Made by a program: the position numbers and the translations under genes. Below are positions 57,853 to 64,000 of a stretch of 64,000 nucleotides of DNA, piece by piece (position 1 is the first letter of the stretch; the number at the start of each line of letters is the position of its first letter). The notes under the pieces are model-generated. The model was given only the letters and a program-made list of their open reading frames with translations, was not told the DNA's origin and ran no database searches. The DNA is taken from assembly GCA_002343775.1 (NCBI GenBank), contig DDSH01000012.1:248001-312000 (forward strand), written 5' to 3'. Origin of the DNA: Anaerolineales bacterium UBA2395 (GTDB lineage: Bacteria; Chloroflexota; Anaerolineae; Anaerolineales; Villigracilaceae).

Positions 57853-59379
57853 ATGACTCACCTCTTCATCTACGGACCACCCGGCACGGGCAAATCTACA
57901 GTCGGGAAAAAAATCGCCCACAATCTCAAACTTCCCTTCATTGACCTTGACCGCGTGATCGAAACGAATGCGGGCATGTCTATTCCGCAAATCATGGAAC
58001 AGCACGGCGAGACCACGTTTCGCGATATGGAAACCGCCGCGTTGAAAGCGCTTACCTCGAACCCCTCTCTCTCAGGGAGAGGGGAATCAGTCATTGCCCT
58101 CGGCGGCGGCGCACTTCTGCGTGATGAAAACCGCGCCTTTGCGGAAGCAAATGGCAAAGTCCTTTTGCTTGTGGCAGAACTGCCAACCTTGCTCAACCGC
58201 ATTCAACACGAGCCGGGCAAACGTCCGCTGTTGGCAGGAGATTTGAAAAACAAACTGACAGCATTGCTTGAAAAGCGCAAAGAGCATTACGCCTCCTTCC
58301 CGCTTCAACATCATGTAGATAACAAGCCCGCCGAACTAAACGCACACGAAGCGCAGATTCAACTCGGCAGACATCATCTCTCTGCAATGGGAGAATACGA
58401 TGTTATTGTAGGTCATGCTTCCAGCGTGACGAATCTTCAAAACCCAATCATCGTTACCGACGAGAACGTGGCGAAATATCATCTCGAAAAAATTCAAAAC
58501 CTTTTCAACGCAAAAGCCGTGGTTGTGCCTGCGGGCGAAGAGCATAAAAATCTCGAAACGATTTCATTTTTATGGAAGTCATTTCTCGAAAACGGGCTCG
58601 ACCGCAAAAGCACGGTCATTGCGCTCGGTGGTGGCGTGATCGGTGACATGACAGGCTTCGCTGCGTCCACGTACATGCGCGGCATTGATTGGATCGCCAT
58701 TCCCACCACTCTGCTCTCCATGGTGGATGCTTCTCTGGGTGGCAAGACGGGCTTTGACTTACCCGAAGGAAAAAACCTCATCGGTTCGTTTCATCCGCCG
58801 AAGTTGGTCATTGCAGACCCGAGCCTTTTGCTTACGCTGACAGAACGTGAGCTGCGATCTGGCATGGCGGAGGTGGTAAAACATGGGATCATCTCCTCGC
58901 CTGATCTGTTTGCCATGTGCCAGCGTGACATGGGCTGGGTGAAGGCAAATCTCGAAGACGTGGTAAAACGCGCGATGGCGGTGAAGATTCAAGTCATTGA
59001 AGAAGATCCGTATGAAAAAGGGATTCGCGCGAAACTGAATCTCGGTCACACGGTTGGGCATGCGGTGGAATTGGTCAGCAAATTCGAACTGCGGCATGGC
59101 GAGGCGATTGCCATCGGAATGGCGGCTGAGGCGAGGTACGCGGCTCGGGTTGGGCTGGCAAGCCAAAGCACGGTCGAGGCGATTGAGTCGACACTTGAGG
59201 CGTTGGGACTGCCCATCCACATCCCCGCAGAAATGCCGCGCGAGAAACTTATCCATGCCATGCGGGTGGATAAAAAGAAGAACGCGAAGTCGATTCGTTT
59301 TGCGCTGCCTGTGGAAATTGGTAAAGTTGAGTTGGTGAATGTGGATGACCTGGAATCAGTATTAGACGATGGACGATAG
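57853..59379 (+). CDS. aroKB: Fused shikimate kinase and 3-dehydroquinate synthase
   Basis: 508 residues. The shikimate kinase part (1-165) has Walker A YGPPGTGKSTVGKK, DRVIE, and ALGGGALL. The dehydroquinate synthase part (about 178-508) has VVPAGEEHKNLETI, ALGGGVIGDMTGFAAST, GGKTGFDLPEGKNLIGSFH and LNLGHTVGHAVE, the zinc-binding region. The two steps are not adjacent in the pathway. TSNPSLSGRGES in the kinase part is encoded by a CCCCTCTC/GAGAGGGG palindrome (58062-58084). Start ATG 57853 lies next to heptamer repeats and lacks a clear ribosome site. Confidence 0.95.
   Translation: MTHLFIYGPPGTGKSTVGKKIAHNLKLPFIDLDRVIETNAGMSIPQIMEQHGETTFRDMETAALKALTSNPSLSGRGESVIALGGGALLRDENRAFAEANGKVLLLVAELPTLLNRIQHEPGKRPLLAGDLKNKLTALLEKRKEHYASFPLQHHVDNKPAELNAHEAQIQLGRHHLSAMGEYDVIVGHASSVTNLQNPIIVTDENVAKYHLEKIQNLFNAKAVVVPAGEEHKNLETISFLWKSFLENGLDRKSTVIALGGGVIGDMTGFAASTYMRGIDWIAIPTTLLSMVDASLGGKTGFDLPEGKNLIGSFHPPKLVIADPSLLLTLTERELRSGMAEVVKHGIISSPDLFAMCQRDMGWVKANLEDVVKRAMAVKIQVIEEDPYEKGIRAKLNLGHTVGHAVELVSKFELRHGEAIAIGMAAEARYAARVGLASQSTVEAIESTLEALGLPIHIPAEMPREKLIHAMRVDKKKNAKSIRFALPVEIGKVELVNVDDLESVLDDGR
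58062..58084. repeat. Palindrome inserted in the shikimate kinase part of aroKB
   Basis: CCCCTCTC pairs with GAGAGGGG around 7 nt, lying inside the open frame at a loop before the GGGA strand and not interrupting translation. Confidence 0.6.
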
Positions 59380-59445
59380 ACCGCAGAAGATGGATAATAT
59401 GGCCAATGGTCTATCGTCTATGGTTAAATTTCAAAGTGAGGAAGC

Positions 59446-59880
59446 ATGAAAATACTTGTCCTACACGGACCGAACTTGAATTTGCTTGGCACGCGTGAGC
59501 CAGAGGTTTATGGTTCGATGACGTTGGATGACATCAATGAAAAAATGATCGCGTTGGGCAAAGAGTTAGGCGCGGATGTGATTTGCAAACAGTCGAACCA
59601 CGAAGGCGCGTTGATCGATGCCCTGCACGATGCGCGGGCGTGGGCGGCGGGGGTGGTCTTCAACCCTGGCGGGTACACGCATACGTCGGTGGCGTTGCGC
59701 GATGCAATCAGCGCGATTGTGATTCCTGTGGTCGAGGTGCATTTGTCAAACGTGTATGCGCGCGAAGAGTTTCGGCATGTCTCTTATGTTTCGGCGGTTT
59801 GCAAAGGCAAGGTGACAGGTTTTGGCTGGCGTTCGTATGAATTGGGTTTACGCGGTCTCATTGATATAATCGGGGTGTGA
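59446..59880 (+). CDS. aroQ: Type II 3-dehydroquinate dehydratase
   Basis: 144 residues. LVLHGPNLNLLGTREPEVYG, QSNHEGALIDALHDA, NPGGYTHTSVALRDAI and VEVHLSNVYAREEFRH are all present, including the catalytic Tyr, Arg and His. It ends the aromatic cluster and overlaps the esterase gene by 4 bp (GTGA). Confidence 0.96.
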   Translation: MKILVLHGPNLNLLGTREPEVYGSMTLDDINEKMIALGKELGADVICKQSNHEGALIDALHDARAWAAGVVFNPGGYTHTSVALRDAISAIVIPVVEVHLSNVYAREEFRHVSYVSAVCKGKVTGFGWRSYELGLRGLIDIIGV

Positions 59881-60647
59881 ACACCCAAACCATTCCAACA
59901 ACTGAACCTTTCTTTCTTCCCGGTGGGCGAACGGGTATTTTGCTTACTCATGGCTTTACCGGCACGCCCAAGGAAATGCGCTGGATGGGGGAATACCTGA
60001 ACCGGGAACTCGGCTTTACATGCCTTGGTGTGCGATTGGCGGGACATGCCACCCGCCCCAAAGATATGGTCCGCTCGCGCTGGACGGATTGGACGGCTTC
60101 CGTCGAAGATGGTTATAACCTTTTGCGCGGCGCGGCGGACACGGTCTTTTTGGTCGGGCTTTCGATGGGCGGGGTATTGTCGCTGCTTATGTCTACAAAG
60201 CTGGATGTGAAAGGCGTCGTGACCATGTCTGCGCCGTATGAATTGCCGGATAAGCACCCTGCCTGGCAGATCAAACTCTATAGCTATTTCAGGGCTTATA
60301 TGCCGAAGACAAGGGAGGCGCCGGGGACGGGCTGGTTCGATAAAGAGGCGTACAAGGAACATATTTCGTATCCGTTGAACCCCATCCGTTCGGCGGCGGA
60401 ATTGAAGGTGTTGTTGGGGAAGATGCAGGCAGCCCTGCCCAAGGTGACCGTGCCGGTTTGCATGATCCATTCCAAAGATGATACGTATGTGGTGCCGGAG
60501 AACATGGAGCGTATTTACGCGGGGCTGGTCAATGCCACAGAGAAGACCAAGACCTATGTGACAGGATCCGGTCATGTTGTCACGCGTGATGCGGCTCGTC
60601 ATCAGGTCTTTGAACTGGCGCGGGATTTTATTCAACGCCACAAGTAA
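59877..60647 (+). CDS. Alpha/beta hydrolase, monoacylglycerol lipase or carboxylesterase type
   Basis: 256 residues. The oxyanion region is LLTHGFTGTP, the nucleophile Ser in VGLSMGGVLS, the Asp in IHSKDDTYV and the His in GSGHVV. This is the short-cap carboxylesterase/lipase type. It starts with GTG overlapping the aroQ stop. TATAAT (59865-59870) ends 6 nt before it, so it may also have its own leaderless transcript. It has no clear link to aromatic synthesis. Confidence 0.88.
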   Translation: MNTQTIPTTEPFFLPGGRTGILLTHGFTGTPKEMRWMGEYLNRELGFTCLGVRLAGHATRPKDMVRSRWTDWTASVEDGYNLLRGAADTVFLVGLSMGGVLSLLMSTKLDVKGVVTMSAPYELPDKHPAWQIKLYSYFRAYMPKTREAPGTGWFDKEAYKEHISYPLNPIRSAAELKVLLGKMQAALPKVTVPVCMIHSKDDTYVVPENMERIYAGLVNATEKTKTYVTGSGHVVTRDAARHQVFELARDFIQRHK

Positions 60648-60683
60648 ATCAGACCTGTCAGGTTTTTATCCAAAGAGGAAAAT

Positions 60684-61826
60684 TTGAACCGAAATTTATT
60701 TTTTATTGCCTTTGCCCTGTTCTTTTGGGGGGTGGGTGAAGGGATGTTCTTCAATTTTGTACCGATCCGCTTGGAGAGCGATTTCCTGTTGAGCAAACAG
60801 CAGGTGGGGTTTGCACTCGGCGCGTTCGGCTTTTTCATGGCGATCACACACCTACCCGGCGGACATCTCGCAGACCGTATGGGACGGCGTCCGTTGCTGG
60901 TGGCTGCGTGGGTGCTGGGCGCCTTCTCCACGTTGACGATGGGAATTGCCGAAAGCCTGCCGCTTTATTTGGTGGGTTTGTTTGGGTACGGGTTGACGGC
61001 ATTTGTCGCCTCGCCGTTGAGCAGCTATGTGACGGCGGCGCGCGGAACCTGGGCAGTGGGCACGGTTCTTTCCCTGACCTCCGCCATGTTCAACCTTGGG
61101 ATGGCACTCGGTCCCGTTAGCGGCGGCTGGATCGCGGAACACTATGGGATGAATTCAAGCTATCTCGTTGCGTTCGGTATCTTCGTAATCTCCACCTTAT
61201 GCGTGGTTTTTATTAAGGCGCAGCCGATCGACACACACGACCCTGCCGCGCCGCCGTTAAACCTTTGGAAGAATGCCCGCTTTATAAATTTTTTAATGAT
61301 CTATGCCTTTGCTGTCTTTGCGCTTTATCTCTCACAACCGCTCACACCGAATTTTCTCAACGGTGTGCGTGAATTGTCGTTGACGGAAACCGGCTGGATC
61401 TTCTCGGCGGGCGCATTGGGCAATTCCGTAATGACATTTGCTTTCAGCCGCTTCAACCCTCGACGCGGGTTTGTGCTGGCTCAGCTGTTGGTTATCCTGT
61501 TTGCGGCGTTGATCTGGCAGGGAACGGGGTTGCCGGTTTTCATGCTTGGGTATTTCCTGCTCGGCGGATTCCGCGCCGCGCGCCCGATGGCGCTGGCGCA
61601 AGCCCGCGGACTTGTCCACGATTCGCAGATGGGGCTTTCCTACGGCGCGATGGAAACCGTCAGCGCGATCATCTTCATCGCTGCGCCGCCAATTGCCGGT
61701 TTCATCTTCGACCGTGACCCATTCATTATCTACCCGCTTTCCATCGGTTTGATCGTTGTGTCGATCTTTATCAGTTACTTTTTTGCCCCGCGGAAAGTTG
61801 AAGAACAGGTGGTCGTTGCTTCTTGA
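60684..61826 (+). CDS. Major facilitator superfamily transporter
   Basis: 380 residues, 12 predicted helices. GGHLADRMGRRPLLVAAW after helix 2 is the MFS A motif. It starts with TTG, preceded by AGAGG 6-7 nt away; no ATG gives a full first helix. The substrate is not predictable; the RMGRRP loop and overall size fit drug or metabolite efflux. Confidence 0.88.
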   Translation: MNRNLFFIAFALFFWGVGEGMFFNFVPIRLESDFLLSKQQVGFALGAFGFFMAITHLPGGHLADRMGRRPLLVAAWVLGAFSTLTMGIAESLPLYLVGLFGYGLTAFVASPLSSYVTAARGTWAVGTVLSLTSAMFNLGMALGPVSGGWIAEHYGMNSSYLVAFGIFVISTLCVVFIKAQPIDTHDPAAPPLNLWKNARFINFLMIYAFAVFALYLSQPLTPNFLNGVRELSLTETGWIFSAGALGNSVMTFAFSRFNPRRGFVLAQLLVILFAALIWQGTGLPVFMLGYFLLGGFRAARPMALAQARGLVHDSQMGLSYGAMETVSAIIFIAAPPIAGFIFDRDPFIIYPLSIGLIVVSIFISYFFAPRKVEEQVVVAS

Positions 61827-61859
61827 AAGTAACCATCGTTTTTATGAAAGGCAAACCTC

Positions 61860-62498
61860 ATGCTTCAAATCGTCTCTTTCACCCTCGGTCCTGCTGTCAC
61901 GAATGCGTATCTTGTCGCTGACCCCGAAACAAAAGAAGCCGTAGTCATCGACCCCTCGTGGGATGGTCACATCATTTTGGCAGAAGCGCAAAAACGTGAA
62001 TGGCGTATCGGTCATTTGTGGTACACGCACGCGCATTTCGATCACATTGGCGGCGCGGCAGCCATTGCGGATGCGCTCAACCCGCTGCCGCATGTGGCGC
62101 TGCACCCCGATGACCACGTCCTCTGGCGAGAGGGTGGTGGCGGCAAAAAATTTGGGCTGGATATAGACCCGGGTCCCGAACCGACCATTGACTTTGTCCA
62201 CGGCATGATGATGAAACTCGGCTCGAACAAGTTCGAAGTCCGCTTCACGCCGGGGCATACGAAAGGTCACTGTGTGTTGTATGTTGCCAAAGAGAACACC
62301 TGCTTTTGCGGCGATTTGATTTTCAACGAAAGTGTCGGGCGCACCGACCTGCCCGGCGGCGATTTTGCAACTTTGGAACATAGCATCCGTACACAAATAT
62401 ATACAATGCCCGATGAAACGATCCTACTTTCGGGTCATGGTCCGCAGACAACTGTGGGGCATGAGAAGATGTATAATCCGTTCGTTAGTTCTTTATAA
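61860..62498 (+). CDS. Metallo-beta-lactamase fold hydrolase (glyoxalase II-like)
   Basis: 212 residues. The dinuclear metal motif THAHFDHIGG is near residue 57, with further ligands in TPGHTKGHCVLY, GDLIF and LSGHGPQTTVG. The short form without the glutathione-site domain suggests a general thioester or persulfide-type hydrolase. It follows the MFS gene by 33 nt and is probably in the same transcript. Confidence 0.92.
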   Translation: MLQIVSFTLGPAVTNAYLVADPETKEAVVIDPSWDGHIILAEAQKREWRIGHLWYTHAHFDHIGGAAAIADALNPLPHVALHPDDHVLWREGGGGKKFGLDIDPGPEPTIDFVHGMMMKLGSNKFEVRFTPGHTKGHCVLYVAKENTCFCGDLIFNESVGRTDLPGGDFATLEHSIRTQIYTMPDETILLSGHGPQTTVGHEKMYNPFVSSL

Positions 62499-62523
62499 TT
62501 TATTATTGTCTTAGGAGGAGTGT

Positions 62524-63624
62524 ATGAAAAACCCCAATGCGCAAAACCAAAATCCAACACCACGCCCATCATTTCCATCCATCCCTCGCTGGTTGGTTGT
62601 CGGGTTTGTTGTCGTTGTTTTGGTTGCCATTCTAGCCAGCATCAGTCGTTCTTTCTGGTATTTTGAAGTCATTGAAAATGACGAAGTGGGCGTCACCATT
62701 GAAGCCGGTGAGATCCAGGGCGTGAAACAACCCGGAATCGCTTACGATGTCGGCTTGTTCGTCGACCTGGTCAAGATCAAAACCAGCGCCGTGGCGATCA
62801 CCGTGGACGACGCGGAATTGATCACCATCGACAAGCAGCGCATTGGTTTGCAGGTCACAGCAGATGTGTTCCGCCCGCGCGAAGCGGATATTGTCATCTC
62901 CAATTATTCCCGTTACCGCAACATCTACATGAGCGACGAATCCCTGACCCAGCGCATGACCGCCTTCACCTTGCAGGCAATGAAGGTCTGCGTGGGCGAC
63001 AAGAAATTTGACGAAGCCGTCATCGGTTCAGGGCGTGATAACCTGAGGAATTGCATCGACGAAGAATTAAGTGCGCTGGCAGAACCGCTTGGTCTCGAAG
63101 TGCGCAACGTGGCAGTGCCGCAAGTCATTATTTCACCCGAAGTTCAAGCCGCGCTTGATGCCATCGTTCAGAGCCGCCTCGCCACCGAAAAAGCCAAACA
63201 GGATGCCGAGAAAGCCGAACAGGAAGCCGCTGCGCAGCAGGCGGTGGAAGAGGGCCGCATCCGCGTGGAACAGTCCAAGTTACAGGAAGAAGCCCGCCAG
63301 CAAGCCATCCTTCAGGAATTGAAACAGCAGCAATTGGAAGCCGAACTCGCCGTGATCGAACAGCAAACTGTCAATGCGCAGGCACAACTGGAACTCACGC
63401 AAGCACAGCAGGCAGTCGCCGACGAGCAGGCACAAGTTGAGATCGCCAAGGAGTTGGCGCTTGCAGAAATGTACGCCGCGCACCCTGAGTACGTCGCCTT
63501 ACAGATCGCACTGGCGAATGCCAATGCCATCAAGGATACCGACAAGTTCATTTACACACCCTCCGGCGTCTTCCCGAATTTGATCCTGACGAACGGCGCA
63601 ATTCCGACATTTCAAGTAAAGTAA
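62524..63624 (+). CDS. SPFH/band-7 (prohibitin-like) membrane protein
   Basis: 366 residues. A short Asn/Pro-rich cytosolic start is followed by one membrane helix (about 22-45). The SPFH domain covers about 48-220 and a long Gln/Ala/Glu-rich coiled coil about 215-315. Such proteins form ring assemblies and membrane microdomains that control proteases or lipids. TAGGAGGAG precedes the ATG. It ends at a clear terminator. Confidence 0.92.
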   Translation: MKNPNAQNQNPTPRPSFPSIPRWLVVGFVVVVLVAILASISRSFWYFEVIENDEVGVTIEAGEIQGVKQPGIAYDVGLFVDLVKIKTSAVAITVDDAELITIDKQRIGLQVTADVFRPREADIVISNYSRYRNIYMSDESLTQRMTAFTLQAMKVCVGDKKFDEAVIGSGRDNLRNCIDEELSALAEPLGLEVRNVAVPQVIISPEVQAALDAIVQSRLATEKAKQDAEKAEQEAAAQQAVEEGRIRVEQSKLQEEARQQAILQELKQQQLEAELAVIEQQTVNAQAQLELTQAQQAVADEQAQVEIAKELALAEMYAAHPEYVALQIALANANAIKDTDKFIYTPSGVFPNLILTNGAIPTFQVK

Positions 63625-63635
63625 AACCGAACATC

Positions 63636-63674
63636 ACATCCCACAATACACAAGTGTTGTGGGATGTTTTATTT
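63636..63674 (+). terminator. Intrinsic terminator after the SPFH gene
   Basis: ACATCCCACAA pairs with TTGTGGGATGT around ten bases, then TTTATTT. Confidence 0.85.
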
Positions 63675-63688
63675 CAAAGGATGATGAA

Positions 63689-64000
63689 ATGAAACGAGCA
63701 GTTGGCATCAGCCTTAGAAGTTCGAAGCGCGATAAAAAAGTGATCGTCAATCTCAACGGTGTGGACATTCAAGTCGAGCGCATTGGCACAGATGGCGATG
63801 TTGCGAAAGCCCGTCAAATGTATCTCGATCTGGATGGGAAGGTGGATGCCTTCGGCGTAGGCGGTGTGGATCTCTACCTGCGCCTTGACCAAAAGGAATA
63901 TCCGCTTCATGCCGCCCTGAAACTGGTCAATGGCATCAGGCAGACTCCACTCTGTGACGGGCGCGGACTCAAACACACGCTCGAGCGACGTGTTTTCGAA
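63689..64000 (+). CDS. Protein of unknown function, C-terminus outside window
   Basis: 104 codons to the window edge, starting MKRAVGISLRSSKRDKKVIV. AAAGG lies upstream of the ATG. IGTDGDVAKARQMYLDLDGK and DAFGVGGVDLYLRL, then DGRGLKHTLERRVFE, look like a conserved family. I recall similar proteins carrying the database label quinate 5-dehydrogenase, but I see no dinucleotide-binding motif in this part and do not rely on it. The start follows a terminator, so it should have its own promoter. Confidence 0.7.
   Translation, partial: MKRAVGISLRSSKRDKKVIVNLNGVDIQVERIGTDGDVAKARQMYLDLDGKVDAFGVGGVDLYLRLDQKEYPLHAALKLVNGIRQTPLCDGRGLKHTLERRVFE

Noticed and set aside
1..64000. tRNA or rRNA genes
   Set aside because: No cloverleaf-like or rRNA-like sequence was recognised by eye in any gap; short ones could still have been missed.

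Overview
The window reads as a chromosomal segment of a Chloroflexota bacterium, most likely class Anaerolineae. This rests on general resemblance rather than any search: mid-to-high GC coding DNA, lipoproteins with Pro/Thr-rich spacers, a TIR-domain protein, DUF1800/DUF1501 export proteins behind an ECF sigma factor, DUF3467 and translin-like proteins, and a compact aromatic gene cluster. No rRNA, tRNA, CRISPR array, phage or transposase gene was seen. About 60 protein genes are supported, two of them cut by the window edges.

Layout. 1-1400: an aldehyde:ferredoxin oxidoreductase. 1643-3787: a two-domain dehydrogenase. 3811-6350: a TIR gene and a small membrane protein gene bracketed by two decayed copies of the TIR 5' end. 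6409-9710: three genes for trans-4-hydroxyproline breakdown, separated by palindromic repeats. 9783-13670: a fasciclin lipoprotein, glycogen phosphorylase and a rhodanese. 13690-13910: an intergenic minus-strand unit with a strong promoter and an 18-codon ORF. 14064-19056: membrane proteins, a nucleotide-kinase-like protein, an exonuclease-WYL protein and an aldo/keto reductase. 19157-22486: pterin/folate genes (folE, folK, folB, a FolM-like reductase) next to a pterin-dependent phenylalanine hydroxylase. 22603-26397: a zinc-ribbon protein, a large orphan protein and a beta-propeller protein. 26486-33125: a DUF4143 ATPase, an ECF sigma/anti-sigma pair, two membrane proteins and a DUF1800/DUF1501 pair. 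33161-38086: a CAP lipoprotein, a methylase-fold protein without its catalytic motif, a methyltransferase and a glycosyltransferase. 38137-40753: two signalling proteins whose receiver domains both lack the phospho-acceptor Asp. 40835-43506: a 15-codon ORF, then ssb, DUF3467 and translin-like genes. 43659-50649: housekeeping genes (rsmG, coaBC, a phosphoesterase, a glycosyltransferase). 50646-59880: the aromatic cluster. 59877-64000: an esterase, an MFS transporter, a metallo-hydrolase, a band-7 protein and a truncated orphan.

The aromatic cluster carries all seven shikimate-pathway activities plus chorismate mutase and prephenate dehydrogenase: aroH, two aroF, tyrA, aroA, aroE, aroC, an aroK-aroB fusion and aroQ. 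It starts with a canonical promoter, a 25-residue leader peptide packed with Trp, Phe and Tyr, and an intrinsic terminator before aroH. This is the layout of ribosome-mediated attenuation.

Four features recur across unrelated loci. (1) Imperfect tandem repeats of seven bases lie between genes and inside reading frames, most densely in aroA, aroE and aroC. (2) Several families of palindromic elements occur, one copy inserted in frame in the proline racemase gene. (3) Many genes have a -10 box only 6-11 nt before the start codon, implying leaderless or near-leaderless mRNAs. (4) Several conserved enzyme or signalling folds have lost a key catalytic residue.
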